DNA from: Craterostigma plantagineum
Lineage: Eukaryota; Streptophyta; Magnoliopsida; Lamiales; Linderniaceae
NCBI GenBank assembly: GCA_027422505.1
Contig: JAPQWV010000018.1
Span: forward strand, 18,432,001 to 18,496,000
Reading direction: 5' to 3'
Length of the DNA stretch: 64,000 nt
Below, piece by piece: positions 1-11,023 of this stretch. The number at the start of each line of letters is the position of its first letter. Position 1 is the first letter of the stretch. The translations under genes were made by a program, and so were the position numbers. The notes below the pieces were generated by a model that made no database searches, was not told the DNA's origin, and was given only the letters and a program-made list of their open reading frames with translations.

Positions 1-2058
1 GGGTCTTATCCCAGGTCCTCCAAACCCGTATAGGGCGGTGGAGACTGGCCGCAGATCTGTTTCCAGATCCATTTTCTTGAAGCAGTCCAGGAATATGATG
101 TCGGCCGAGCTCCCCCCATCTACGAAGACTCGGGACACATCGTGTCTGGCGATATCAGTCGTTATGACCAGGGCATCGTTCTGTGGCCTGGTAACGTGAG
201 TCTCATCTTCTGGTCCAAACTGCACGTTCGCGATGGCCTCCGTGTGCCCTATCAATCTCCATGGCTGGAGACCCCCCGTGGTCCTAGCGTAGGACTTCCT
301 AGCTCGGTTAGAATCTCCACTGCTGGGACCTCCAACAATAATCAAGATAGGGGCCCTGGGCGGTCCTGGGGGACCCTTGTTTGCTGGTGGGGGCAACGGC
401 CTACCCTTGTTCGGCACAGATCCCCCTTCTTCCTTTTCGCTTTTCCCGGGGTTGGGCTCTGGTCCCTGCTTCACGAACTCCTTCAGGTGCCCTGCCTGTA
501 TGAGCCTCTCTATCTCATCCCTCAAATGATAGCAATTGTTAGTGTGGTGCCCGTATTCATTATGGTAACGACAATATAAATTGGAATGGGGTCTAGAAGG
601 TCCTGAAGATCCGGCGAGGGGTTTCCTCAGAGCCGAATGTCGTCCCGCTACAGCTAGGACCTCCTCTGGGTTAGCACGTAATGGAGTGAACCTCCGTGGG
701 GCCCGGGCCGGAGATCCCCAAGTCTCTTTGTGAGGCAGACGCAGAGGTGGCCTCGCATGTCCTTGGCTTTTCATGGTCCCTTCCTTCTTTGGCGTGGTTA
801 TCTGCTTCTCCTCTTGTGCCTTGTCCATCTTACTCTCTTCCAAGTTAATATACTTGTCCGCCCTTAGCAATAGGTCCTCGAAAGTCGGTGGTGGTCTCTT
901 GGAGAGAGAGGCGAAGAAGTCCCCATCCCGAAGCCCGTTTATCAGGGCGCTGACCTTGACAGAAGGCGTAGCTGTCGGCACCTCTAAGGCGGCGATGTTA
1001 AATCTGCTTATGTAAGCTCGGAGACTTTCACTTTCTCCCTGCCGTACTTGGAAGAGCGACATGTCGGACTTAGGCTGCTTTCTGGCACTGGCGAACTGTG
1101 TGATGAATATCAACTGGAACTCCTCAAAAGATTTGATAGATCCAGGCGCTAGTTGGCTGAACCATTGCTGGGCCGCCCTCACCAAAGTGGTTAGGAACAC
1201 CCTACATTTGACCCCATCCGAGAAATCGTGAAGCAGGATGGTGTTCTGAAAACGTAGGACGTGCTCCACGGGGTCCGTTGTCCCATCGTACTCGTATGGT
1301 AGCTGCTTGAAGTTAGATGAGACTTCTCCCACCAGTAGCTCCTTCGATAAGGGCGTTCCTGCCACCAGTCCTTCTCCTATCCTTGGCGGCATGGTTCTGC
1401 TCCTGACACCGTCCACTACCTGCTTGAGGTCCGCCAGTTGGTCCCGCAGCTCTTTTTCTCTTTTGGTCCAAGTTTCCTCTTTTTCCTCTGGGCGTAGCGT
1501 GACCTTTTTCCTTCTTTTGGGGCCTTCTGCCCCTTTAGCGTGGTCCAGGGCTTTGCTGACGGACTCCACGGAGATCAGCGTGGGGGTTCCAACGTCCTTT
1601 TCTGGCTGATCCGCCTTGTTTGGCTCCTCTTCCTTCCCTCGAACCTGTTCCGCAGCTCCCCCGCGCCCCTCAGGATGCTTGGGGGGTTCTTCTTCCTTCC
1701 TTGACTCATTCTCTGATTCGGACAATCGCTGGCTGTGTACAGAGGGCGTTGCCTGGGGTTGTGGCTGCGTCTCGTTTTCCCCAGTTACCTCTGTGAACTT
1801 ACCGTCTATTTGCTCGGTCCCGACACGTGGCTGGGCCCTTTTTCGTTGTCTCCTTTTCTTCCTTCTCTCAGCCAGGGTGCTATTGACAGTGTTGCGCACC
1901 AAGAGGTCCAACTGTGCGGCAGTCAAGGTGATTGGTGTTTCTGGCGATATCACAACAGGAGTAGGTGCCGGGGTGGCGTCTTGCCTTGCCGTATCGCCCC
2001 CTGCGACCTCCTTAAACCGTGGGTCCAGGTTTTTCGGTATGGAAGAATCTCCCTCCAT
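1..2058 (-). CDS. Ty3/gypsy retrotransposon Gag-protease polyprotein, 3' end cut by window edge
   Basis: An open minus-strand frame runs from an ATG at 2058 to base 1 without a stop (686 codons visible). The N-terminal ~220 residues are charged and Lys/Glu rich. They are followed by a retrotransposon Gag core around residues 245-340 (motifs YDGTTDPVEHV and AAQQWFSQLAPGS), a CCHC-like knuckle of the form CRYHNEYGHHTNNC near residue 515, and the start of a retropepsin-like domain with VDGGSSADIIF near residue 660. Known of the family: this order is gag then aspartic protease, with reverse transcriptase and integrase expected beyond the left edge. The frame is intact across everything visible, so this may be a young copy. 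Lineage within Ty3/gypsy was not determined. Confidence 0.85.
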   Translation of the reverse strand, partial: MEGDSSIPKNLDPRFKEVAGGDTARQDATPAPTPVVISPETPITLTAAQLDLLVRNTVNSTLAERRKKRRQRKRAQPRVGTEQIDGKFTEVTGENETQPQPQATPSVHSQRLSESENESRKEEEPPKHPEGRGGAAEQVRGKEEEPNKADQPEKDVGTPTLISVESVSKALDHAKGAEGPKRRKKVTLRPEEKEETWTKREKELRDQLADLKQVVDGVRSRTMPPRIGEGLVAGTPLSKELLVGEVSSNFKQLPYEYDGTTDPVEHVLRFQNTILLHDFSDGVKCRVFLTTLVRAAQQWFSQLAPGSIKSFEEFQLIFITQFASARKQPKSDMSLFQVRQGESESLRAYISRFNIAALEVPTATPSVKVSALINGLRDGDFFASLSKRPPPTFEDLLLRADKYINLEESKMDKAQEEKQITTPKKEGTMKSQGHARPPLRLPHKETWGSPARAPRRFTPLRANPEEVLAVAGRHSALRKPLAGSSGPSRPHSNLYCRYHNEYGHHTNNCYHLRDEIERLIQAGHLKEFVKQGPEPNPGKSEKEEGGSVPNKGRPLPPPANKGPPGPPRAPILIIVGGPSSGDSNRARKSYARTTGGLQPWRLIGHTEAIANVQFGPEDETHVTRPQNDALVITTDIARHDVSRVFVDGGSSADIIFLDCFKKMDLETDLRPVSTALYGFGGPGIRP

Positions 2059-2194
2059 CAGCGTCCTCACGCTCCTTGCCTTATCCCTGTAACACAAAAA
2101 CAGAAAACACACGAGAAATTTTCAACGTAACCTTGTACCTTGCTCGAGAAATTTCTCACGCCTTTAACTCCGGTTTCCCACAGACGGCGCCATT

Positions 2195-2600
2195 TGATAT
2201 GGGGCCAACCCAATCAACGATATTTTTAAGTGTGGGGGCTCTGAATACTTAGTTAGCGGTAGATCAGTTATTATGCTATTAGCTAGGTATGCGAGGGTTG
2301 TTGATGCTGGGACGTAAACAGAAAGAACACAGGGGTTTACGTGGTTCGAATCCTATCGGATTCTACGTCCACGGGGCGCTGGGAACTGTCTTTCACTAAG
2401 TAGCGACACGTTACACACTCATAAAATCCTTACCTTCGCTCTTGAAATGTGGAAAAGACGTCTAAGATATCTAAAGAGAGAATGTTATGTGAACGCTTCT
2501 GTAGAGAGATGATCTTCCACTTGTCTTCGTCTCGGAAAAGATGGACAACCCAAGTTCTTTGCACTTCCTCGATGCTATTGTACTAACGACCTCTTAAGCC
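2195..2600 (-). repeat. Probable 5' LTR and primer-binding site of the gypsy element (outer edge not located)
   Basis: Read on the minus strand, a possible LTR end (...CCCCATATCA) at about 2195 is followed two bases later by TGGCGCCGTCTGTGGG, which resembles the TGGCGCC-type primer-binding sites of plant gypsy elements. The gag start codon follows about 130 bases further on. The outer LTR edge, expected between about 2580 and 2720, could not be fixed because no second LTR is in the window. The LTR must end close to the 3' end of the neighbouring glycosyltransferase gene. Confidence 0.45.
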
Positions 2601-2744
2601 CCCCACGAAAAAGAATATAGCTAGTACTATGGAGTTTATATGTTTTCCTTACATATGTAATGTACGTATATAATTAAATAATAACAAAGCTGCCATGGTA
2701 CCACAACACAGTTTTCTATTGAACCATTAGTTCTCCAAAATTTT

Positions 2745-4344
2745 TTAACTTTTTGCCTTCAAAGCAGAAGCAAAATCGTCGAGATTCTTATCCGAGCTAC
2801 CTCCTTCGTCACCAGCCATCCTCGCAATTTCCTTCCATTTCGAAGCCCTTTCTCTGATCCCTTTCCCATCCATTACCTTGTTCACACACCGTACGATCTC
2901 CTCCTCCCTTACAACGCCGTCGCCGCCCTTCTTTGCCCTGACGCCGACTTCCCAGACATCCTCGACGAACTTGGCATTCGTGCCCTGATCTGTCCACTGA
3001 GGCATGGCCACCAAAGGCACGCCCAAGCTCAGAGCTTCGAGCGTGGAATTCCAGCCACAGTGAGTGACGAAGCAGCCCACAGATTCGTGGGCCAAAACTT
3101 GCAGCTGTGGGCACCAAGAAACGATGAGGCCCTTGTGGTAGGGAAGAGCTGAGAAGTAGTCGTCGTCCTTGGGAAGGTTGTGCTGCTCGGAGGCGCGAAC
3201 AACCCATAAGAAGGGCCTGTCCATGGATTTGAGTGCTTTCGCTATCTCTGAAGTTTGTTCTGCGTCTAGCTTTGCTAGGCTGCCGAAGGAGACGTAGATT
3301 ACAGACCCTGGATTTTGTTCTTCGAGCCACTTTATGCATGAATCTGCGGCGGGTTCATCGCTGTTGTTGAAGGTGAGGCCGTACTCTTTGTCTTGGGGCA
3401 GTCTTTTGTCCAAGTAAAGCGATGGAATGGTTGGTCCTATTGGTTTGACGTTCCATGAAACTGACATCCACTCAATCACCTGCCCAGAGAAGAATTAAAC
3501 GTTATTACAGCTTGTGAAAAGAACGAACTCGGAGAATTAATAATCCACACGCTCAGAAATAAAAAAAAAAAAAAAAGATTTTTTTTCTGTGCTGTAGCTA
3601 CCTCCTTTTCTAGCTCGTTGAAGGTGTTGATCAAGAACCAATCAGCCTCGTTAACGTTTCGGAACTGATTGAGAAGCATTGGGAATGTGTATGGATATGA
3701 TCCGTATATGTAGATGAACGAAGGAAGCTCGTCGGGCTTCAATGGCGGCAACCCAGGTAGGACAACTACTTTATCGTCTTCGGACAAGGGAAGTTTAAGG
3801 TTTTTGCTGTAAACCTGGGTATTAATTAAGTAGACAATCAACAAGTTAACATCATCAGAAAAACATAATCGAAAACTCACTCTGTAGTACTTATTACCTG
3901 ATGATATATATGATCCACTGCAGCTGACTGAGTGAAAAAAGCCGCCGCCTTTAAGCCGAGCTCCTTAGCCACGTCGAGGGCCCAAGGGATAAACGGGTCG
4001 TAGATTACGCAGTCGACTGACTGACCCGACCCGGCTAGTTCCCTCAGCAGTTCGCCCAGAGATTCTCTGCCCACCTTTTCGAAGCGTTCGTTGTACTCCA
4101 CGTCGCCCTTGGCTTGAGCCCTGCCGCCCTCGTCGAACCCGTCGGATATGGGTCTGATCTCGACGGGCTCGCAGGTGAAGTTGGGGTTGGTTCTTACCGT
4201 GAAGTTAGTCAAGGCGAGGGTGACTTTAAGGTTTTTGTTGGCCAAGCGTTTCGACAAGGGGAGCATAGGGTTTATGTGCCCCGTGAAAGGGAATGGCACC
4301 ATTAAGCAGTGCGGCGGTGCTGCGTCGAAGATCGAGGCGGCCAT
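2745..4344 (-). CDS. UDP-glycosyltransferase, UGT74-type (family 1 GT), three exons
   Basis: Exons 4344..3898, 3814..3602 and 3479..2745 are all joined in phase 0 across GT-AG introns and give 464 residues, the normal length for the family. The N-terminal sugar-acceptor half has the catalytic His at residue 23 (PFPFTGHINPM). The C-terminal half carries a 44-residue PSPG box at about 342-385, starting WCPQLQVLAHESVGCF, with HCGWNS and ending WTDQ; a final Gln is typical of UDP-glucose users. Family knowledge: plant GT1 enzymes glucosylate small lipophilic acceptors in the cytosol, and UGT74 members act on salicylate, auxins, glucosinolate precursors and terpenes. The acceptor cannot be told from sequence. 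It is transcribed away from RPS2 with 369 bases between the two start codons. No frame damage is seen. Confidence 0.92.
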
Positions 4345-4553
4345 GGCGCCGATGGATTAATCAACTTGCTCTTTGCTTTTGACTGATTATTCTCAGGTTT
4401 CATGACATCTGTTCTTTGTACGTATATATTATATTACAGAACAATCTGGCAGCGAAAGAAAGCTTGTCTTGTCTTTTTGCGAAGAAGACGATTGAAATTG
4501 AGATCATCCAAGTTCGACATGCACGTGGATGGTCCCACTCCCACTTTGAGAAA

Positions 4554-4637
4554 TGGGCCAATTCAAAGGGCTTTAACACATAAGCCCAATAGTTAATTGG
4601 GCCGTCCACTGATATAAGGTGGAGATCACTAGGGTTT
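4554..4637 (+). promoter_or_regulatory. Site II (TGGGCY) cluster and telo-box in the RPS2/UGT74 divergent promoter
   Basis: TGGGCC at 4554-4559, AGCCCA (TGGGCT inverted) at 4583-4588, TGGGCC at 4598-4603 and CTAGGGTTT (telo-box, inverted AAACCCTAG) at 4629-4637 lie 77-160 bases upstream of the RPS2 start codon. Site II elements with a telo-box are the known hallmark of plant ribosomal-protein promoters. TCP factors act through site II. The whole shared promoter is only 369 bases. Confidence 0.7.
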
Positions 4638-4713
4638 CTTTCGAGCTAATTAGAATTCCTCTCTACAGAAGAGAAGAGATAAAGGTTCGGCGTGTGAGTG
4701 AGGATAATCGACG

Positions 4714-6042
4714 ATGGCGGAAAGAGGAGCAGGTGAACGCGGAGGTTTTTCTCGTGGTTTCGGAGGACGCGGCGGTCGCGGTCGTGGTCCCCGCCGTCCC
4801 CGACGCGACTCGGAGGAGGAGAAGTGGGTGCCGGTGACCAAGCTCGGTCGGTTGGTTCGTGACGGTAAGATCACGTCCCTCGAGCAAATCTACCTTCACT
4901 CTCTCCCAATCAAGGAGTATCAGATAGTGGACACGCTCGTCGGACCGTCGTTAAAGGACGAGGTCATGAAGATCATGCCCGTGCAGAAGCAGACCAGGGC
5001 TGGTCAGAGGACTAGGTTCAAGGCGTTTGTCGTGGTGGGCGATGGGAATGGACACGTTGGATTGGGAGTGAAGTGCTCGAAGGAAGTTGCGACTGCGATA
5101 CGCGGCGCGATTATACTGGCCAAGCTGAGTGTTATCCCTGTGAGGAGGGGTTATTGGGGTAATAAGATTGGTAAGCCCCACACCGTGCCTTGTAAGGTGA
5201 CTGGTAAGTGTGGTTCTGTCACTGTTCGCATGGTGCCAGCACCTCGTGGGGCGGGGATTGTGGCGGCTAGGGTGCCGAAGAAGGTGCTGCAATTCGCTGG
5301 GATTGAGGACGTGTTCACTTCGTCGCGTGGGTCAACTAAGACGCTCGGCAATTTTGTGAAGGTCGTAATTCACTTATCCTTTTACATTTACATTTTGTGA
5401 GCTTTTTATGTTCTTGATTGTTTTTGTCCTTCAATGGGTTGGATGAGTGATTGTTATAAACCTGGACTTTAAAACTTGTCGGTGTTATGCTCCAGAAGAT
5501 CTCTTTGTTGCCTTAGTTTGATTACTGATTGAGTTGCATGTTGTACTAATTTTGTATATCTGAGGCTGGATCGTTGGGCAAATACCATTTAAATGACTTG
5601 ATGATCTAGATGTTCATTGTTATGTTATCTGGGCTTACTTGCTCTTGGAGGTGCTAGTGAATCATACCAACATGGTTGATGCAGTTCTCTTCATCTCTAT
5701 TGTCTGTTGTTCTTTATGTTTGCACATACATTATATGTGATTGCTTGGAGTGATCCATAACACTGATGGCTTCATTTGAACCCTTTGTTATGAGTTCCAG
5801 TACCTTTCATTCACTATTTTGCACAATGCACATGCTTAAATCGGTCTAGGTCTTCATAGGTGTGTTTTCTATGCTTTGTTTTGCAGGCAACATTCCAATG
5901 TCTTATGGAGACATACGGGTTCTTAACTCCAGATTTCTGGAGGGAGACAAGGTTTGCAAAGTCTCCATTCCAGGAATACACCGACCTTCTCGCCAAGCCC
6001 ACATCCAAGGTTGTCCATGTCGTGGATGAAGAAGCAGCTTGA
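4714..6042 (+). CDS. RPS2: 40S ribosomal protein S2 (uS5)
   Basis: Two exons, 4714..5361 and 5887..6042, are joined in phase 0 (donor AAG|GTCGTA, acceptor TTGCAG|GCA) and give 267 residues. The N-terminus is an RGG-type Gly/Arg-rich tail (residues 3-30). The S5 double-stranded-RNA-binding fold follows (about 75-140, with [18 protein letters not shown]) and then the S5 C-terminal domain ([20 protein letters not shown]). uS5 is a core small-subunit protein near the mRNA entry channel that contributes to decoding accuracy. The ATG at 4714 is the first in frame and matches the conserved start. The promoter has a telo-box and site II motifs. The C-terminus ends in an acidic HVVDEEAA. Confidence 0.96.
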
Positions 6043-7369
6043 GTCGAAGAAACTTTGTTTCTTGTTTTATTGATTTTGTGGTTGTCTTATTTCTTATGTT
6101 GAGCTCTTCCTTATTTGATCAATAGTCCGTTTTTTGTGGTTGTGTTTTTGCGTTGATCTTGAAAACCTTTTAATGTGTCTTTAAGTTATAATGGAAACGA
6201 TGTCTACCTGAGAAATTCTTGCAGCATTGGTACGTAACACAATAGAGGTAACCAACCTTGGCGCAGACAAAAACCCCTTGTCTACAAAGCATTAACTTGA
6301 ACCAAAGTTAGGATTGTTCATTCAAAATGGACGTCATCTGTGATTGGGTCAGTGGCTGGCAAGACGTAAAGCTTGGATAGATCTTCTGCTCGAAAATGGG
6401 ACAGCAAGAGGAATGAAATAATAAGATAATTTTTCTTTATGAATTGATCATGGATTCGTGGTTAACCACTTTCTTCCACCATGTGCTGCGTATGTCTCGC
6501 ATCTTTTATTAGATATGATAATATAAATAAATAATATTTTGTAGGTATGGGCGACTCGTGCAACAGTGATAATCCCTCTGTTATCTCTTATCACAAGGTT
6601 TGATTTTTTTTTGGTCTAAGTCAATCGTTGAGCTGATTCTTGTTTGATCACATTCAAGCATGACTTTATCGAGGTGGCTTTGATAATACAAATCCATGGC
6701 GTAAAACTTTCAACTACCCTGTAAAAAAAGTTGTTAGTGCTTAACGTAAAGCCATAAATAAGACCCTTGATCCAAGATAAAGTAATGATGATCACCTTCG
6801 TTTCACACCGTGTAATGATGATCGACTACCGTAGTTTATGATTTTCTTTTTCATTATTAATTTAGCTGTCGAATTGGAAAAGTAGACAAAGATCATAACT
6901 TTCCCTTTTTTCTCGACTCACTTTTCACTATATTTCAATAATCAACCAAAGACGGAATCAATGAGTTGTCTGTAAGGTGAGAAGTGAAAGAAAGTTAAGT
7001 ATAGAGCATATAAACCAACTAAATACTACTTTGTTGATCTTTTTTCACCTCTATAGATGATCTCAAGGCCAGTTTCTTTTGTTTTTTTCCTGGGTCTTCT
7101 GGATTTTTCCTAATGCTATAAAATTTTTGGGTTTTCAGTTGCCATTCCAACTTTACAGTCGGCCGCCATTAAATCTCGTTGTAATGCAAGCTAAGGTATG
7201 TCTGTCTATGGCTAAGTTGACCTTTTGGTTTCATTACTCTGACTTGCTTGTGTAGTGCTTCGCTATACGGCGATCTAATCTTTTATATGGTCTTGGAATT
7301 ATATTGATAGTGCAGATTTGAAAGGATAGATACGGCTTTTCCAATCTTGAAGGTGACCAATAAGTACAT
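6043..7369. other. Intergenic spacer: RPS2 3' UTR and upstream region of the acidic membrane-protein gene
   Basis: AT-rich sequence with no supportable coding region. A possible leader exon ending near 7195 (CTAAG|GTATGTC) suggests a 5' UTR intron for the gene starting at 7370, but no acceptor was fixed. No transposon ends or tandem repeats were recognised. Confidence 0.5.
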
Positions 7370-10300
7370 ATGGCTGTAGAAATAATGGAGGTTGGAGATA
7401 AATTCAGAAAATTTACGATCTTTTTCATCAGTGGGTGTTTCAGATCAGTCCGCCACCATCCATTCATAGTGGGAATGTTAGTTTTCTTGATATATCTTTA
7501 CAGATCATCTCCTATGTTGTTCTCCTTGTTAGTATCTTCATCGCCTGTGCTTATATGCACTGCACTGTTGCTTGGGATCCTTCTGAGTTATGGGGAATCA
7601 AACATACCTGAGATCGAAGAAATAGAAGAGAAAACTGCCCGCGATAGTGTTCTTGTAAAGAAAATTGAAGAAGTGCCTTCAGATTCATCTCTTGTGGAGA
7701 AAGATGAGAGCTTCAATGTCGAGAGATATGGTGATGAACTGGGATTTTCGAATGATCATCATCAGTTGAATCCTTCTGCAAATAAGATCGATGAAGTTCG
7801 TGATGAGGATGATTCTGCTGACGATACCACTCCGTTGATAGGGGAAAGATCGCGACGAATCGAATTAGATGGTGATGAAGTGTGTGAAGGAAAACACAGA
7901 GTAGATGATTCAAGAAATAAACAGAAGATTGAATTTATCGAAGAAGAAACCAGTGAGCACCATCACTATGCTCCAATTCCTGACATGGACGATGAACACC
8001 TTCAACTCAATGACGATGGTGATGATAAATCAGACACCGATTCATTTGGCTCTCAGAAGGTGAATGTTGACTCCCTTGATTCTCCACCTCATTCTCCTTG
8101 GTCAAGAATCAAAGAAATGGAGGAGAAAGAGGGAACAAACGAAGAGGATGATGATGCTTTGGATTCTGAATCTGATGGATCTGAGAGTTCTTCGCCAGAT
8201 GCTTCAATGGCTGAAATTAGGCCAATGCTCGATGTACTCCACCCATTAATGGCTCGAGGGGATGTTTCCTTACACGATGACGGCTTGGAGCATTCCTTAG
8301 AATCAAGCTTGGATAATCAAGAATCAGATGATCATGTATTGGAAAACAAAGAAGAAGATGATGATGATGATGATGAGCATGCGAATAGGGAAGAGGAGAA
8401 AGAGGGAACAAACAAAGAGGTTGATGTTTCAGATTCTGAATCTGATGGGTCAGAGAGTTCTTCCCCAGATGCTTCAATGGCTGAAATAAGACCGATGCTT
8501 GATGAACTCCACCCATTACTGAACGAAGAACCTTCAGGGACTGTTGAAGGATCGGAGCATTCCTTAGAATCATCAAGCTCGGATAGTCAAGAATCAGAGG
8601 ATGATGGATTGGAAAACGAAGAAGAAGATGGTGTGAGGAATGATGGGGAAGACGAGACAAAGAATGCTATTACATGGACAGAAGAGGATCAAAAGAATCT
8701 AATGGATCTTGGAAGTTCTGAGGTCGAAAGAAATCTTCGCTTAGAGCATTTAATCATGAGGAGGAGGTCGAGGAGAAACATGGCTTCGGAGAAAAACTTG
8801 ATCGACTTTGAGGGTTTTGATCTTCCCTTCTCTGTTCCTTCTATTACAACAAGACGACAAAATCCTTTCGATGTTCAAGAAGCTTCTAATGATTCCGAGA
8901 TACCTCCAATACCAGGCTCAGCTCCTTCGATTTTATTACCCAGGCGTAACCCTTTTGACCTGCCTTACGATTCTAGCGAAGAGAAGCCTGATCTTAAAGG
9001 AGACGGGTTTGAAGAGGAGTTCAAGACAGTGCAGCCGAGGGAGTCTTTATTCAGAAGATATGAGAGTTTTCAAGTGGGATCATCTTCTCTTGCACCAACG
9101 AGAATGAAGCCCTACTTTGTCCCTGAGAGGACATTTTCGGAAGAGTCGAACTACTCGTTGTTTCAGAGGCAATCGAGTGGAGTTAGCGAATCGAAGGTGA
9201 GCTCTGTTCCTGAAACTGATTCGATCGCTTCAGTCGATGATCTCGAAGTTGATGAGCAGCAGAGGAAAATCTCAGAAGAACACGATGATGATGATGTACA
9301 AGGGCCTGAGGCTGCTATTACGACAGTTGATGAAGAGGATTCTTCGAAGGAACATCAGCTGATTATTTCTGACACTGATGATCCGAGAGATGAAGATCCT
9401 GTAATAACCCATTTTGAACCTGTAGAAGATGAAGCTTCGACCCATGAACCTGAGTTGATTTTAAAAATTGAAGATGATTATGACATTGGACATGGAAGTG
9501 AATCTTCATCAGAAGTAGTAGACTCTCATGAACTGGGCCAAGTTGACGTCCATGTTCTTGAGCGTGAAACTCAGTTTGGGGATACTTCTGATCCTTATCG
9601 ATCTGTTGAATTTGAGTCTGCTTCACCTGAAAATGTCATGCAGAGACAAAGTAGAGGCTCGAGCTCATCGTCTCGTTCTGAAGTGAGTGAAAGGATTTAC
9701 ACTGAACCTGAAGGTTTTTTTGCTTTAGAGGAAGAACAACACGTTGATGATGATCAAGAACGGGACATTTCAACTCAAAACTCTGTTGAAAGTGCTCCTA
9801 CGAGCATCTCTAGGACAACGGTCCCTGATATTTTGCAAAGGGAACCGCCCTTTTATGATTTAAGTCCTCGAGAGGTTCGAACAAACTTAGCAGCAGCAGC
9901 ATCATCATCATCCTCTGTTTATTCTGATGTGCATCAAGGGTCCTATTTACCCTTTGAAGTAACGGAAGGTTCAGTACCTTCCATTGAAGGAGAAATAGAG
10001 AGAGATGTTTTTGATATGCCAAAGATAGTCGAAGAAGCAGATGCTGTCGTAGAATTCGATCAGGAACTTCTATCAGAGTTGGACTTTGTTGGGGATTTCA
10101 GTAGCAGTGAAATATCTAATGAAGTCTCTGTTGTTGATTGTTCTAAGGAAATAGATAATCATGGAAACATCTCCGAAATTGAAGAGCAAGCTGATGAAAT
10201 TGCTATGGACAAAGATGAATCGACAGCTTCAGTAAGTGAAGCCATAGTGGGAGATGACGATGACTCCCATATAGTTCAATCACAGATAGGCTCAAATGTT

Positions 10301-10699
10301 GAACTGCATGAAGTTGAAGGTAGTATGGTGCTCGAGGATAATATGAGATCAAATACTGAGGATGGATCAGTGGAGGTTCAAGAAAATATAGTTCCTTGTT
10401 CCTCCGTGGAAGTGCTGACGAGCAATGTTAAAAACCTGAGTACAACTGCAGTTGAAGAGAGCGCTACAGCAAAAGAACCTTTGTCAGAATCTGATCATGA
10501 AACAGAAGGCATTATTTCTGAACCAGATATTAGCACAGGGAAAAATCGGCAAATTGAAACAATAACAGAGGCAATAAGCTATCCTTCTGTGGCTGTTGAA
10601 GAGTTGAGCATGAAAGATGTGGCAGCTAAGAAGCCTGAAAACAAAGTCGAAGAACAACATGACTACGTTTATTTAAGTTCATCTGCCGAAAAATTCTGA
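7370..10699 (+). CDS. Large acidic plant-specific membrane-anchored protein of unknown function
   Basis: A single uninterrupted frame of 1109 codons. Two hydrophobic segments lie at about residues 30-75 (IVGMLVFLIYLYR and LICTALLLGILLSYG) and suggest a membrane anchor with a long soluble tail. The rest is strongly acidic and probably disordered, with Asp/Glu runs. A roughly 50-residue segment around DASMAEIRPMLD.LHPL occurs twice (about 280 and 370). The most conserved-looking part is about 455-590: a basic RRRSRRNM stretch, NPFD repeats, EIPPIPGSAPS and MKPYFVPERTFSEES. I recognise this pattern from plant-only proteins without a defined role; the function is unknown. Convergent with the pseudokinase gene downstream, 324 bases between stop codons. 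Confidence 0.85.
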   Translation: MAVEIMEVGDKFRKFTIFFISGCFRSVRHHPFIVGMLVFLIYLYRSSPMLFSLLVSSSPVLICTALLLGILLSYGESNIPEIEEIEEKTARDSVLVKKIEEVPSDSSLVEKDESFNVERYGDELGFSNDHHQLNPSANKIDEVRDEDDSADDTTPLIGERSRRIELDGDEVCEGKHRVDDSRNKQKIEFIEEETSEHHHYAPIPDMDDEHLQLNDDGDDKSDTDSFGSQKVNVDSLDSPPHSPWSRIKEMEEKEGTNEEDDDALDSESDGSESSSPDASMAEIRPMLDVLHPLMARGDVSLHDDGLEHSLESSLDNQESDDHVLENKEEDDDDDDEHANREEEKEGTNKEVDVSDSESDGSESSSPDASMAEIRPMLDELHPLLNEEPSGTVEGSEHSLESSSSDSQESEDDGLENEEEDGVRNDGEDETKNAITWTEEDQKNLMDLGSSEVERNLRLEHLIMRRRSRRNMASEKNLIDFEGFDLPFSVPSITTRRQNPFDVQEASNDSEIPPIPGSAPSILLPRRNPFDLPYDSSEEKPDLKGDGFEEEFKTVQPRESLFRRYESFQVGSSSLAPTRMKPYFVPERTFSEESNYSLFQRQSSGVSESKVSSVPETDSIASVDDLEVDEQQRKISEEHDDDDVQGPEAAITTVDEEDSSKEHQLIISDTDDPRDEDPVITHFEPVEDEASTHEPELILKIEDDYDIGHGSESSSEVVDSHELGQVDVHVLERETQFGDTSDPYRSVEFESASPENVMQRQSRGSSSSSRSEVSERIYTEPEGFFALEEEQHVDDDQERDISTQNSVESAPTSISRTTVPDILQREPPFYDLSPREVRTNLAAAASSSSSVYSDVHQGSYLPFEVTEGSVPSIEGEIERDVFDMPKIVEEADAVVEFDQELLSELDFVGDFSSSEISNEVSVVDCSKEIDNHGNISEIEEQADEIAMDKDESTASVSEAIVGDDDDSHIVQSQIGSNVELHEVEGSMVLEDNMRSNTEDGSVEVQENIVPCSSVEVLTSNVKNLSTTAVEESATAKEPLSESDHETEGIISEPDISTGKNRQIETITEAISYPSVAVEELSMKDVAAKKPENKVEEQHDYVYLSSSAEKF

Positions 10700-11023
10700 C
10701 CACGGTCTCATGCTTTAAGAGCAAGTGCGTTGTAGTTCTTGCCGAAATTATTTATCAGACACTGGTTTTTTGTGTCCTTTCGTTCTGTTCCTCGTGATGT
10801 TTTGACGATTCAATTTTCTTTTTCTTGGTTTTCTGCAAAATTTTGAGGCTTTTATGGGTTGTAAATCTTGTATTTTCTTAATCTCAACTCAATCACTTGG
10901 TGTGGTATTTATTATACATAATTTCAGAGATTTTTGTCATAGTTTCCTCAGTTCAAACACTTGAACAGTAACACAAACTCCTCCAGGGTTGCATGTAATG
11001 TAAACTCGCAAGAGCAGTTTGTT

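Noticed and set aside
142..2252. Plus-strand ORFs over the gypsy gag
   Set aside because: They are shadows of the long minus-strand gag frame, which has clear Gag and protease motifs.
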